Source: Fabrea salina (lineage: Eukaryota > Ciliophora > Heterotrichea > Heterotrichida > Fabreidae). Taken from it: a stretch of DNA of 64,000 bases. The translations under genes were made by a program, and so were the position numbers. Location: positions 186,001-250,000 of the forward strand of contig JALIHJ010000024.1 in the NCBI GenBank assembly GCA_022984795.1, given 5' to 3'. Position 1 is the stretch's first letter, and every line of letters starts with the position of its first letter. Below the pieces are notes generated by a model. It saw only the letters and a program-made list of their open reading frames with translations. It searched no databases and had not been told where the DNA came from. Shown piece after piece: positions 42,001 to 53,257 of this stretch.

Positions 42001-44805
42001 CTAGTCCTTACTATCCCAGCTATCAACTTGATTTTGGTGTTTTTCTCCGACCATATCAAAAGCTACTTACTGCCTAAAAAGGACTTTGAAACTATACTTA
42101 AAAGACAAATAAAAAAGTACCTTTCCAGTGCCAACAAACTGTTTTCAACCCAAAACAGCCAAAATCACGAAGAAAAGTTCAAAATAAACCCCAGGACTCT
42201 GCGTTTCTACTCAAAGCACATCCAAAACAGGTACTTCTCCATAAGGCTAGTTGAGGCCCTCAAGAGAATCAGAGTTTTTCTGGTGAAAAGCTTGATAGCA
42301 ACAGGACTTTTCCAGGTTTGGGCTCTTGTCCAACTCAACTTGAGCCTTAGCGGAAAAATACTTATTTCTGTGTCTACTTCAGTTTTGCTGCTTTTTTTGT
42401 ACTTCAGTTTTACACGCATTGCTAGGAAGTTCACTTCGGCGTTTGTGTCAGTTTTGGAAATCTACTTACTAGTGCTTTTTTCAGGGATCTGCCAAACCTT
42501 TGAAGGTGCTTCCCCTGTTATGTTTTCACTGATACCCGTACTGCTTTATATCGTGCTTTATGTGGACTTTGTTCAGTCTACTGTTCTTAACGTTCTTGGT
42601 TTCGTAACTGTGTTAGTGAACTCCACTATATACTTCCACAAGTACCCTGAAGTTTACCTGAGGCTAGCCCACTTCAACGTAACTTACCTTGGAATCGCAC
42701 TGACTTGCGGGATTGTAGCTTACAAAGTTAACTATTCCCACATGAAAAGTTACTCACTTACTAAACAAGTTGAGACTAAGAAAAATAAAGCTTTGAGTGT
42801 GCTGGACTTTTTGTTTCCTAAATTTGTGGCCAAAAGGGTTCTTAAAGACGAGAGTTCAATATCTATGGCCCAGCCCTCTGTTACCATTATTTTTTGCGAC
42901 ATTTGTGAGTTCGACCAGATCGTAGAGTACTTTTCGCCTCAAGAACTAACAGCTTTCCTTGACTTTCTGTTTAAAAAAATCGACCGTCTTTGCAGTCTTT
43001 TTGGAGTTTCTAAGATAGAAACAGTTGGCTACACTTATATGGCCTGTGCAGGGATAATTGAAAGCGAAAAGGACCTGGACTCTGAGCTCAAAAGCATTTC
43101 CCACGCTACAAGGGTGTTTGAAATGGGAGTGGCCATTCTGAGAGAAGTCAACGGAATGTTTTGGAAGGGTGGAAGACCCCTTCAAGTCAAAATAGGAATA
43201 AACACTGGAAAAGTCACAGCAGGCGTAGTAGGGCACCACAAACCCCAGTTTGCTCTAGTAGGGGATGCTGTGAACACTTGCAGCAGAATGGCTTCTACCT
43301 TAGAAACCCCCAATTCAATCCAGCTTTCGAAGGACACCTATGAACTCCTGGAGAACTCTTCAGGTCTGAAGCTCAAAAAGAAAAAAGTCGAGGTTAAGGG
43401 CAAAGGAATTATGACCACTTACTACACTTCACTCAACATGAAGTCTTCAGCTATCCAAAGAATCAGCACCCACTATGTGAAAGCAACCAGAAGTCTCAGA
43501 AGCAAAAGATACCCTAACACAAGCTTGCCTAAACAAGAAGACTCTTGCGACAACTTGCAAAAGCTCCAAAGCAAGTTTTTCAAAGCTTTAGACAAAAAGA
43601 CTCCTAAACAAAGAAGGAGTAAGGAAGAAAAGTCTAGAGTGAAAACTATAAGGATACTTTTGCCAATGATTAAACTGGGCAGTGTAGTTTTCTTAGTCAC
43701 TCAAAGCCTTTCACTTGCAATGATTATTTTGGAGCTTTTGATCAGCCAAAACTTGAGTTTATTTGACCCTTTTTTAACTTTAGCGTCTGTTTTTGCTTTA
43801 GGGGCACTTTTTAATTTCATGAAGAAAAGGTGGAAAACTTCCTGGTTTGGGTGGTTCTTTCAGCTAACTTTGTTTTCGATCTACTTAGCCTTAGTTATTG
43901 AGTCCTCAATAAACTACTTCTACACTGAAAATTCTACTTTGTTACTTTTGTACTACTTACTATTTATGAGCCACTGCAGCTTATTGCCCACTAAAAAGAC
44001 CTTAATTACGGTTGTTTTAGGGTACATCGGAATTATTGCTTTTGAATTAATTGCTGATTTAAGCATTTCTGACTTATTGATTACCACCTTTTTCTTTGGC
44101 TACTTAGTTTTGACTTTGTTTTTGCGCAGAAAGCAAACTAAAGCAGTTAGTTTAGTCAAAAACACTCTGAAACAAAACCTTTTGAAAGCAGAAGGTTTGT
44201 TAGCCAGACTGCTGCCGTCCCATGTGTACGCTAACCTTAAAAAAGAAAACGCAGTTACTGACAAGTACTACCAAGAAACTATTCTCTACGCTGATATAGT
44301 AGGGTTTACTTCTTGGTCTTCTGATAAGCTTCCTGACGAAATCTTAGGCATGCTTTCAGGACTCTTTACTGAGTTTGACCAAGCCTGTGTAAAACACCAA
44401 GTTTACAAAGTCCACACTATCGGGGACTGCTACGTAGTGATGGGCAGTGACTTCGAAGACCCCTCGATTCGGTGCTCCAAAGTAGTTGAGTTCGCTAAGG
44501 AGATGCTCAGGATCATCCAAAAAGTCAACCAGGAAAATGACTTTGAACTAAACATGAGAATTGGAATCCACTCTGGCGAAGTGACTGCAGGCATCTCAGG
44601 CACTAGCATTGTGAGGTACGATATCTACGGCCCAGATGTTTTAGTTGCCAACAAAGTAGAAAGTTATGGAAAGCCTGGAAAAATAGTTGTGAGTGAGTCT
44701 GCCAAAGAACTTTTGCAAAAACTTAGTTATAGTTTTGAGCACCACTGTTTGTTTGAAGTTGAGAAACTCAATAGAAAAGTGTCGACTTTCATAATTAAGG
44801 ATTAG
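39079..44805 (+). CDS. Guanylate cyclase 2 with N-terminal P-type ATPase-like domain
   Basis: 1908 residues, a paralogue of the cyclase at 3988-9936 with the same plan. The ATPase-like part is also degenerate: the DKTGT loop reads VNRKCLL (near 360) and the actuator motif VFGDSNLR. In cyclase domain 1 (near 1265-1440) the first metal site is kept (FCDICEF) but the second is lost (ETVGYTYMA); the guanine-type Glu (KIETVG) and NTCSRM are present. Domain 2 (near 1730-1900) has both metal aspartates (ADIVGFT, TIGDCYVV) and NKVES. One composite active site is predicted, making cGMP. The stop is TAG. Confidence 0.93.
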   Translation: MAKELLNSHNPKSFQKFKFKGSSPCHRTRLEILDSCLFRVLIPLVKSLLNQFKRPANVWFLVSSTLLLSFSVSPLAIVPLVCILTLNLAVDTFDDLKTQKHFLSTKTTKVWNGKYFADQKKALPKNIVLLKKGEKAMSSILVFCVCPYLPEVCIDVSEVFGDSNLRVKKPVKDTQLLLESEDLEEVSEQLQGLEFVANISNPNEDFTNFEGKVKIKSFPQACKVNYENLVLRGSVICSEWVLGMVVDFENKKPQKHFAKNPDLENKLSGITWVLLGVMVLMLGLHLLLGNLTSSETEPFMLQVLHLLYLFNYLVPLPLLVSLDLTRVFQMVYIKKTLPKVTSNSSKFNEDFARTEFLLVNRKCLLEDSKLKLDFCFVGGNLYQYSVDSQSFSQLRELTNSHYNLFFLALAACNTTSLCQKIKKKESNAILEFLNSLGIQVSEEKSTLNFRINSDSQEFSVLASQNFVSETLKTRVVVQNEKSCFLLVKGPKKEMLNLVESNSLQGVIECQELSSRRFIVYGFKELTSEEIPEFLHLYDNARLNPVSPESSVEKVFEHYEKDLEFLGAIGVQESISSLTTEAVSHLKEAGVKMWLLTEEKEEVCQSLAFATGISDPSVPTLEINASSEDLKAQLKECLNTSVFLPSEQKSPVGSQNFRKRFGKVHPFILDLVDDNSDFFDFQKEVSHKRFNLEVSGQAFEAAVDNYQNSIYLGILMLLAESVTLSSFSPFQKKQAALFLKIFCSKSVTLGVGKSNAHLPMMSSTDLCVAIDNESSPDVLVFADFSLKGLKDLPELLSQSKKFYSNSKKIVWLCLYKVFLMVALNFLFGFYSGFSGFYVFDRHLYLGVCAFQSLPVIALGIYNQPQSPKPYLNPKKLVLVGIEGTLHSLVSFFMFKLAYNSAFSKEGFNYDYRIWSLVLAGITFLTITFRVLHYTKVPRVPILLGHLVSVLGFVLLVVFWNLEAVVLLLKSPKLVILVLTIPAINLILVFFSDHIKSYLLPKKDFETILKRQIKKYLSSANKLFSTQNSQNHEEKFKINPRTLRFYSKHIQNRYFSIRLVEALKRIRVFLVKSLIATGLFQVWALVQLNLSLSGKILISVSTSVLLLFLYFSFTRIARKFTSAFVSVLEIYLLVLFSGICQTFEGASPVMFSLIPVLLYIVLYVDFVQSTVLNVLGFVTVLVNSTIYFHKYPEVYLRLAHFNVTYLGIALTCGIVAYKVNYSHMKSYSLTKQVETKKNKALSVLDFLFPKFVAKRVLKDESSISMAQPSVTIIFCDICEFDQIVEYFSPQELTAFLDFLFKKIDRLCSLFGVSKIETVGYTYMACAGIIESEKDLDSELKSISHATRVFEMGVAILREVNGMFWKGGRPLQVKIGINTGKVTAGVVGHHKPQFALVGDAVNTCSRMASTLETPNSIQLSKDTYELLENSSGLKLKKKKVEVKGKGIMTTYYTSLNMKSSAIQRISTHYVKATRSLRSKRYPNTSLPKQEDSCDNLQKLQSKFFKALDKKTPKQRRSKEEKSRVKTIRILLPMIKLGSVVFLVTQSLSLAMIILELLISQNLSLFDPFLTLASVFALGALFNFMKKRWKTSWFGWFFQLTLFSIYLALVIESSINYFYTENSTLLLLYYLLFMSHCSLLPTKKTLITVVLGYIGIIAFELIADLSISDLLITTFFFGYLVLTLFLRRKQTKAVSLVKNTLKQNLLKAEGLLARLLPSHVYANLKKENAVTDKYYQETILYADIVGFTSWSSDKLPDEILGMLSGLFTEFDQACVKHQVYKVHTIGDCYVVMGSDFEDPSIRCSKVVEFAKEMLRIIQKVNQENDFELNMRIGIHSGEVTAGISGTSIVRYDIYGPDVLVANKVESYGKPGKIVVSESAKELLQKLSYSFEHHCLFEVEKLNRKVSTFIIKD

Positions 44806-44816
44806 ATTAAGTGTAC

Positions 44817-47800
44817 TTAAGTCCTTGCAGACCTTTTCGACTCCTCCTCTTCTTCCCCTACTTCGTTGATTTGCTCACTGAAAGGCATTTCTTCTCTTTT
44901 TCTTCGAAAGAACTGTCGAGGGTCTGGTCTGTTTACTTCTTCAATAACAGGAATTTTTGGAGTTGCTTGGTCAGATAAGTCAGTGTTGTTTCCAATTCTC
45001 TTAACTCTTGTAGTTCTGATGACTTTAACTAAGTTCCTAAAGAAAATAAACACAGATCCTAGAGTCTGAACTCCAATGATAATCATGACTAAGTATAAAA
45101 AAGCATCCTCAACTTCTTGGAGAAGAGTCCTGTCATCAAACAAGAAGTAAGAAGTTCCAGAAAATATAAGGAAGATCCCAAACTCTGCAATAGTGTTAGT
45201 TAACTGCAGCACAAAGTCAGAGTAAGGCTTAACCACTACCATGAAAATAGAGAACCCCAGTATCAAAAGGATGTTGATGCTTAGCTGAAGAATGGGGTAA
45301 CTGAACAAAAACATCAAGTTAGCCACTAACAAAATTCTCTTGGCAATGAAGATGCTATAGTAGTGCTTTGCCAAACCATTGCTATCGTGCTTGAACTCGT
45401 AAAACAAAGAACCCCACGTTTTGTAAAAAGCTGACTTTTCTGAAAGAAGCTTTATTTCTCTGAGGTGCCTCAAAGTGAACCTAACTATCAGTATAGGAGA
45501 AACTAGCATTTGCAAACCAAGCAGTGCTGCAACTCCAAAGTTCGCTATGTCAGTCACTGATAACTCAGGCACCCCGTAGAGCTGCACTGCACAGGCTATA
45601 CTTATTTCTAGACACCCTTCAATCCAAAAACGAATGATCAATCCGTACTTGTAGTGATTAAGCAGTAGTGAAACCTTTTTGTAGAACTTTCTGTTTCTGA
45701 TCTTAGTGAGGACCTGAATAAATGGCAGAAAAACTAGCAAACTTGCTAAAATAGAAAGCGGCTTACCTGCATTGTATAGAAACACCTTTGATCGAATTCC
45801 GTAGTCGTAGGACCTTTTGTGCTTGTTAGTAATGTTTTTGTCAACTAAGTACTCGGCAAAGTTGGGAATAAAACCGGTTCTACTTAACCCAGTGAAGAAG
45901 CCTGAAAGCCTAGGACTCAAGGGAATGCTAGTAAACGGAATCAAACTCAGGATTTGGATAGTGTTGAGGGTCGACCATAAAGCTGCTGGGTCTGGGTTAA
46001 CTATTCCTGTTGTCATGCCTGTACTCAGTATAATAGTTCCTGATGCTTCACCTACGTTAACACCTTGTTGGAACTCTTTCCAAGTAGGGGAGTACTCGTT
46101 GAGCTTTCCTTGGAATTCTTGGTACCGGAGGTACTGGTCAGAGAAGCTCCTAAGTGAAGAGTCCTCAAGAAGTTCCAAGTAAAAAACCTCACCCTGCTTA
46201 ACATGGGTTTCAAATTTAAAAGTAATGAAGTACCTGCTGGGAGTTTGCTTTTCCATAAAGTACTCGTAAGCAATGCTTGTGTTAACAAGCTTGATTGAGA
46301 TGTCAGAGGCAGTAAGGTTTTTCTCAAGAGGAGAAGTAAACCTTAAAAAGAGGCCATTGTCTTCTTCTACAGTTACTGAGTAGTAAAAGTAGTCTATTTT
46401 GCAGAAGGCAGTGCTTTGTTTAAACCCTTCGTTGCAAGAACAAGTTCTATTAGACTCTTCAATCGAAGCGTTTTCTACGCACTCTAAACACTCTTGCTGG
46501 TTCACACAAGTTAAGCATAAATCTATGCACTCCAAACACTCCCCGTTTTCAAAGTAACTTCTTTCAGGGCAGAGTCCGCAGGTTCCGTCGTTGTGCAAGT
46601 AAGTTCCTTCGCAGGACAGACAGTTGTTGTGCTCTGGGCCCCAACAGGTTTCACAAGTAGGGTAACACCTTAAACACTCAGAAATACTTTTTTCCAAAAA
46701 GTATCCGTCTTCACATGCACAGTCTCCAGAGAAACTTCTGAAAGAGTGTTTAGCGTCACAACTAACAGTGTCCAGGTCCAAAAGAGAGCACTCCAGGGAG
46801 CATTTCTGGCAGTCTATTCCAGCTGAGTCAGTGTTGAAGTACCCGTCTGCACAGTAGCACTTGTTGTCTATCACTTCGCTGCTATTTGAACGGCCACACC
46901 CAATGCAGGTTAGGTTGAGTCTGTCTAAGCCGTAACCTTCGTTGCACAAGCAGGGGTTTCCAGAGGCATTGGGTTTACACTGAGTGCAGTCTCCTTGTTC
47001 AAAACCTCTACAGATAAAGCACATAGAGTCCTTACACAAGTTGCAGGTATTCTGCCTAGAGCATCCATCAGTACACTCTGAATCACACTCCACACACTCA
47101 TTTCCATTCCAGAAGTCAGTGATTAAGCAGTTGGGTAGGCATTGGTCTTGGTTGTCTATAGGGCAGAAACTACAAGAGTCACAATTAGAAGACTCCAACA
47201 AAGTAGTAGGATCCCTGTGTGAGTTGTAAATTCTCACTTCCCAAAGGAACCCAGTGTAGAAGTTGTTGAATGTGGTTTGATCTGAGTGTTCAGCTCCTAT
47301 TGAAAACAAGTAAGAGTTTTCTAAGTCCACTAGCCAGTCATTCCCCAGAGTGCCAGAAATCACTTGGGTAGTGTTTAGGTAGGCAAAAACTCTGAACTCA
47401 GGCACTGCTAGGTTTTGGTGTGCTCCAACTGCCAGAAAGTTCCAACCTTCTTCTACTGAGTCAGTTGAGGAGTGAGGAGTTGAGGTTAGGTCCAGGTCTA
47501 CTTGTGGTTGTTTGGAGTTGAGTGAGACTTTGAACTTGGTGTCTACTCCTGGAGAGTCTCTTTGTTTGGTAAGAAGAGTTCCAGAGTCTGCAGTAGGTCT
47601 TATCCACATCGTTACTGTGAACTCAGGGGCTAATGCAAGACTTGGGCTTGCAGCTAGTTGCATGTAGGCTGAACCATCAAAGTAATAGCCTCTGTCTTTG
47701 GCGGGAATAGGATCATGGACACCAGGAGTTGGGTAGAAACTGATTGTTATTTCCTGTGAGCACTGGAATGGAGGACTGAGTGTCTGTGACAATGTTTTGA

Positions 47801-50800
47801 ATGGCGTGAGGTTGTAAGTGGAACACAAAGTCGTCAACTGGATCACATCCACCTGAAGGACAAAAGGGGTAGCAAGCTCCTTGTATTGAAAAGTGATTAG
47901 GGCTACACTGAGTGCAGTGTGTGAAGAGTGGTGAAGTGCATAAATCACATCCTTTACTGCAGGAATCGCAGGTCTCAGTTGACTCATTCCAGTAAAAGGT
48001 CGGGCTGCACTCACAGTCTGAAGGATTAGAAGCATTTGTAATGCAGGTATTGCAACTCCCAACATAATCAGAGCACTCCAAACACTGTTGGTCTTCACAC
48101 AAGTTACACTGAATATCATTGCGCACACAACCCTTGGAACTACAAACACTCTCACACAGCACACAGTTAGTTCCATCCCAGTAACTGTCTATTCCACAGT
48201 TGGGCAAGCAATCTCCTGACAGAGGACACTGAGTACAGCCAGAGCAAGTAGTAGACAGTAGTGTGCTTGAGTCCTTTTCTGAATTGAACATTTTGACCTC
48301 CCATAGAAACCCAGTGAAGCCTGAGTTGTTGTCTCCTATTTTGAAGATAAAGGAGTCTTCTAGGTCTTTGAACCAGTCCTGGGCTAAGTTAGTGCTGTCT
48401 TGAAAGTTGGAGTTAGAAAAGACTTTGATATTGTAGTGGTCATTTTCTATGCGAGTCTGGACACTGATGAAGTTCCAGGAGTCTTGAGTCAGAGGATCTG
48501 CAGTTGAGTGGGAAACTTGGGAGTTTGTTAGGAAAAGCCTTATGCTGACTTTAGGAGAGTAGTTGTCTAAATAGAGTCTTAGGTAGTTTACAGAGGAGCT
48601 GCTTTGTTTTGATAAAAGAGTTCCACCTGGTGCTGAGGGGTTTATCCACATTGCTATTGTGAATTCAGGTGCCAGAGTAAGTAGTGGTGTAGTAACTGAG
48701 TTGTAGGGTGGTAGTTGCATGTAAGAAGTGTCTGTGAAATAATAACCTCTGTCTTTGGCAGGAATGGGGTCATGGACACCTGGAGTTGGGTAAAACTGAT
48801 TGTTATTTCCTGTGAGCACTGAAATGGAGGACTGAGTGTCTGTGACAATGTTTTGAATAGCGTGAGGTTGTAAGTGGAACACAAAGTCGTCAACTGGATC
48901 ACATCCACCTGAAGGACAAAAGGGATGACAGATTCCTTGTATTGAAAAGTGATTAGGGCTACACTGAGTGCAGTGTGTGAAGAGTGGTGAAGTGCATAAA
49001 TCACACCCTGGAGTACATGCATGACAAGCTTTAACTGCTTCGTTTTTGTAGTATCCCAATATACACTCACAGTTATTTCCATTGAAATATGCATTGGGTT
49101 GACACCGAGTGCATGACTTTAGTGATTTATAGCACTCAGTGAAGTAACCACAATCCAGACACAGCTCATCGGCACAAAGATAGCAGTTTTCAGGTCTCAC
49201 ACATCCTTTAGTACACCCAGCCTTGCAAGGAGAGCAATCAGTTCCATCAATGTACTGGTTTAACTCACAGTCACTAGGGCAGATGAGCTCAGTTGGACAG
49301 AACCCAGAACACTCAGAAGGACAGTCTGTTTTAGAGAATCCTTCTGCTTCCATTCCGTGGATATTGTATATTCTGATACTCCACAAAAACCCTACAAAAG
49401 AGTTTGTACCATCTCCCAAAACTAACTTAAACTTAGCTTGCTTTTTATCTGAAAAGAATGTTGCCTCAGAAGTAGTATACTCATCTTCCTGAGTGTCACC
49501 TACTTTCAGCACAAACTTAGTTTTTCCATCACTCAGAATTTCCCCAGAAACAGAAAAGTAAGTCCAGGTATCTGTGAAACTAGAAGTGCTTTCTACCGAA
49601 GCTATTTCCCCTGATTTAGTTTCAACATTTCCTTGCAACTTCCCTGAGCTGAACCTAAGAATAGGCTTAGTGTAGCCTTTACTCAGCAAAATTCCATCTT
49701 CTTTGAGTCTAATCCACCCCAAAATAGTGAACTGAGGTCCTATAACAAATGCTGATTTCTCTCCATAGAAGTTTGTGTAGAAGTAGTAACCTCTGAGTTT
49801 AGAAGGATAAGGTTCCTGTTTGAACTTGAAGCTTCCTACTCTAATGAAGTTATTGAATTCAATTTCTAAACCAAGCCTTTCGCCTAAATTGCAACTTCTA
49901 TCCATTGGGTTAGTCCATAAACCACTTGGACATTCCTCCACACACATAAAGTCTTCCAACAGAAAGGCTCCGACCAGACAACTAGTGCATTCATGGTATT
50001 CCTTCCCTGAGCATGTTTTGCACTTATCAGGGCAATCATTGCAATAGGGAACATCCTCCACACAAAGGTACTGGTCTCCATCCACACAAGCATTTAGGGT
50101 ATCAGTAGGACAAGGAGTGAAGGAATCACTGCATGTGCAGTTTTGACATCCAGAATTTTGATAACTGGTGTAGCCACAGCTATCTAGAGGACCAGTAGTT
50201 GCTTCTGAAAGATCAACTTCATTTTGCCAAAGTTTGAAGTTGTACACAATGCCTTCTCCATTAAAATCACCCATAAAGAAGTGGAGTGACTTAATCTGCC
50301 TGAAAATCAAATCTTCTGCAGTCTCAGTTTCCACAATACTGCCGTCCTTGTAAGTCTTTAAAGTAGTTTCAAAGGAAAACTTGCAACTAAGGCCTATTTC
50401 AACCCAAGTATTGGAAGCTATTGAGTTTGAAACTTCCTTTAGTCTATAAGAGCCATCTTGATTTTTAAGTTTCATTTTGACTTCAGAGTTGTCGATTACT
50501 AACTCAGAGCCTTTTTTCAGAATGCTTCCTGATATATGGTAAACCCACAGCTTGATGCTGAAAGTGTGGTAGAGGTAAACTTGGTCCTTAGACTTAACGA
50601 ACTTGTTGTAGTTGTAGTAAACTCCTCTTCCTTTAAGTGGAATTGCATCGTCTTTTTGAGGGTTGGTGCTTGGAAAGCAGGTTGAAGCATCTGACCCGCT
50701 TTGGAAGTAAGTGTAGGAGCAAGGACTCTCGTCAAAGTTTTCTTCTAGCACAATGTTGGTTGGCAGTGATTCCATATGACTTGTGCAATCAAACCCAAAA

Positions 50801-51738
50801 GGGCAGTTAAGCATGCAGACTCCTTGGACTGAAGGACCTGACTCACAAGCACCTCCACAAATCCAAGGGTCTATAGGGTGTTCTGCACACTGATAATCGT
50901 GTGATTTTAAGTAATTAAAGTAATGCTGCACAAAGTCCAAGGATTCACTAGCATGGGAGTTCCTGAAAAGAACTCTATAAAGACAACCCACAAATGAATT
51001 GGCATCACTTTTGCCTATGATCCAGTCCAGTGTAGACGAAGAATCAAACTGGAAACTGAGCCAACAGTTTTCCACAGTAGTTACATTTCCAAGAGCGTCG
51101 CTAATCAGCCCCTTCAAAGTGCATGCATCATTTACGGTTTGCTCCATCATTAGACTAACTTTCTTCCAGTAAGAATCAGGAGCTTTTATGCTAAGATTCT
51201 CAATTTCATAAGCTCCGTCACTAGTGTTGGTATACTTAGTTGAAAGGATCCAATATTCCCCAGCCCTATCAACTTTGTAATGGACTGTGGAGTCCGCCAT
51301 AGTTATGACCCTTCCTCCATGGGAAGGCTGAACCCAATAAGTCGGGGCATTAGTGGGTCCAGGAAAGAACTCTTGAGTTGACTTGTACGAGGAGCGCTGC
51401 TCGAAATAGTAGCCTCTTTGCTTAGTGGGGCTGGGATCAGTCCTATGAATTAGTTCAACACCTGTAAGGTCTGTATTCTGGGCGAAACCGTTGAGGGATT
51501 TAACTTGGATGTCAGTGTTTTGGTAGAACTCAACGTCAAACACGTCATTTGTTCCACTTAAGCAAGAACAAGAAGACTCATTGTCAGTACAACCGCTTGG
51601 ACATATTTCCAAGCACACATCTTGAAGTAATTTATAGTTCGACTCGCAAAAGGTGCATGGACTCTCGGTTGAGTTATAACAAAAGGGATAAGCACAACTA
51701 ACTTGGAGCATACTCCATAAGAAATACTTCACCAGCAT
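44817..51738 (-). CDS. Giant Cys-rich surface protein, LamG-like repeats and multi-TM C-terminus, one-base frame change
   Basis: About 2300 residues if read across a one-base frame change at about 47731-47740. I start at the ATG at 51738, which gives a signal peptide (MLVKYFLWSMLQVSCAYPF) and lies 17 bp from the divergent CDPK. Five LamG/concanavalin-like modules each open near RGYYF (or RGVYY) and alternate with furin/EGF-type Cys-rich blocks (CDLCTSPLFTHCTQCSPNHF). The C-terminal 500 residues have about seven to eight membrane segments and a short cytosolic tail. It resembles the Cys-rich membrane protein families of ciliates, perhaps for adhesion or sensing. The frame change is either a real disruption or a sequence/assembly error. 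Confidence 0.75.
47682..47949 (-). repeat. Near-identical internal repeat, copy A
   Basis: About 268 bp matching copy B at 48739-49005 at well over 90% identity, higher than the surrounding modules. It encodes the end of a Cys-rich block and the start of the next LamG-like module. The one-base difference that shifts the frame lies inside it. Confidence 0.8.
47731..47740 (-). other. One-base frame change in the Cys-rich surface protein
   Basis: Plus-strand GGGTAGAAACTG here corresponds to GGGTAAAACTG in copy B, which keeps the frame (NNNQFYPTPGVHD). The extra base changes the reading to NNNQFLPNSWCP and a stop 20 nt later. No intron of 15 or 16 nt with the local consensus lies nearby to correct it. 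Confidence 0.8.
48739..49005 (-). repeat. Near-identical internal repeat, copy B
   Basis: Partner of copy A. Here the reading frame is intact across the module boundary. Confidence 0.8.
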
Positions 51739-51754
51739 TTTTCCCAGATAAAAA

Positions 51755-53230
51755 ATGGGCTGCTTTAATAGCAAGAAAGTAATAACAGTTGACACCAGAG
51801 CCAAAAGCAAGCCTGAACAATCCTTAGTTCAAAACAAAACTGAACTCGCTGTATCTTACCGGACTTTTCTGAAGTACCACTACGGAGGAGTGCCCTCAGA
51901 CTACCAACTGAACGAAAAAATAGGAGAAGGAGCTTTTGCAGAAGTAATCAAAGCGTTTCACAAACCTACAGGGCAGTTCCGGGCAGTCAAACGCATAGAC
52001 AAGCGAGGACTCCACATGGACCAACTTACTTACTCCAGCAGACTTAAAGAAATGCAGATACTCAAAGACTTAGACCACCCAAACATACTGAGGTGCTACG
52101 AGTTTTTCGAAGACCATGAAAGCTTTTACATCTCAAGCGAGTACTGTGGTGGCGGAGAAATATACGACGAACTGATTAAGTTGAAGAAGTTCTCAGAAGT
52201 CCAAGCTGCCCAAATCATGTACCAACTGCTTTCCACAGTTGCGTACTGTCACTCAAAAAGAATCATCCACAGAGACCTTAAGCCTGAAAATATACTGCTT
52301 GCCGAAAAGAGTCCTGAGCTCTTTATAAAAGTTGCTGACTTTGGAAGCAGTAACTACCTAGACCCCCACAGAAGGCTGAATGGCTGTTTTGGTTCTGCTT
52401 ACTATATTGCACCCGAAGTACTTTCAGGGGCTTATGACGAAAAGTGCGACGTGTGGAGCTGCGGAATCATCATGTATATAATAACAACCGGAAAACCTCC
52501 CTACCCAGGCCGCAACGAGAACGAAATCATAGAACAAGCAAAAAACCGCCCTCTCCAGCTAACTGAAAACAACACCTTTGGACTATCGCCAGAAGCTGCC
52601 CAGCTCATTTCAAGACTCATAGTAAAGAACCCAGAGTACAGAATTTCTGCTCTTGAAGCTTTGAACCACCCTTGGTTCGCCAAATACAGAAATTCCAAAA
52701 ATGCACCTTCTCTGAAAAGTTCACTTGTTTCTTTAAAGACTTTTAACTCCACAGCAAAGCTCAAAGACGCCATAAGGCTGTTTGTGGCTACTCAGATCAT
52801 AACAAACAAGGACGCCAAGGAACTAAGCCAAGACTTCCAGTCGTTTGACTTAAACGGCGACGGCAAAGTGAGCAAGCACGAACTTTTGGAGGTTCTGCGG
52901 AGCCAAGGCCACCCCAACGCTTACTCAGAAATGGAAGCGATTATGGCCAAAGTCGACACTGACAAGTCAGGGTACATTGACTACTCTGAGTTTTTAAAAG
53001 CTTGCTTAGAAGAAAACAAACACCTCAACAAAGAAAACCTCATGAACACTTTTAAGTTGTTTGACAAAGACGGCAACGGAGTGATCAGTGCTGAGGAACT
53101 CAAACTCATGCTTGAAGGCGAAGAAATTGCAGCAGACAACTTTTGGACTGAAATCATCAAAGAAGTTGACAGCAACGGAGACGGCGCCATTGACTTGCAC
53201 GAATTCTATTCTTTAATGACCAAGGTCTGA
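51755..53230 (+). CDS. Calcium-dependent protein kinase (CDPK)
   Basis: 491 residues, a typical CDPK. It starts MGCFNSKK, a strong myristoylation/palmitoylation signal. The kinase domain (about 55-320) has GEGAFAEV, the Lys of FRAVKRI, HRDLKPENILL, VADFGSSN and APEVLSGAYDEKCDVWSCGI. A junction helix (about 335-360) precedes four EF hands with complete loops: DLNGDGKVSKHE, DTDKSGYIDYSE, DKDGNGVISAEE and DSNGDGAIDLHE. It is activated by calcium at membranes; ciliates have many. The stop is TGA. It lies 16 bp from the divergent Cys-rich protein start. Confidence 0.97.
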   Translation: MGCFNSKKVITVDTRAKSKPEQSLVQNKTELAVSYRTFLKYHYGGVPSDYQLNEKIGEGAFAEVIKAFHKPTGQFRAVKRIDKRGLHMDQLTYSSRLKEMQILKDLDHPNILRCYEFFEDHESFYISSEYCGGGEIYDELIKLKKFSEVQAAQIMYQLLSTVAYCHSKRIIHRDLKPENILLAEKSPELFIKVADFGSSNYLDPHRRLNGCFGSAYYIAPEVLSGAYDEKCDVWSCGIIMYIITTGKPPYPGRNENEIIEQAKNRPLQLTENNTFGLSPEAAQLISRLIVKNPEYRISALEALNHPWFAKYRNSKNAPSLKSSLVSLKTFNSTAKLKDAIRLFVATQIITNKDAKELSQDFQSFDLNGDGKVSKHELLEVLRSQGHPNAYSEMEAIMAKVDTDKSGYIDYSEFLKACLEENKHLNKENLMNTFKLFDKDGNGVISAEELKLMLEGEEIAADNFWTEIIKEVDSNGDGAIDLHEFYSLMTKV

Positions 53231-53257
53231 TTTAAGTAACTTTAAATAGAAACGGAT

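Noticed and set aside
47780-47800. GTCACAGACACTCAG (minus strand) as a 15-nt intron near the frame change
   Set aside because: It lacks GTRA at its start, occurs unchanged in the intact copy B, and a 15-nt removal cannot correct a one-base shift.
48654-49094. 146-residue frame within the Cys-rich gene
   Set aside because: It is an out-of-frame shadow over the repeat; the main frame runs through with the module pattern intact.
2903-53230. TGA read as tryptophan (Blepharisma-like code)
   Set aside because: The three TGA stops are followed soon by another stop, so each alone is ambiguous, but frames of up to 1982 codons contain many TGG and no TGA.
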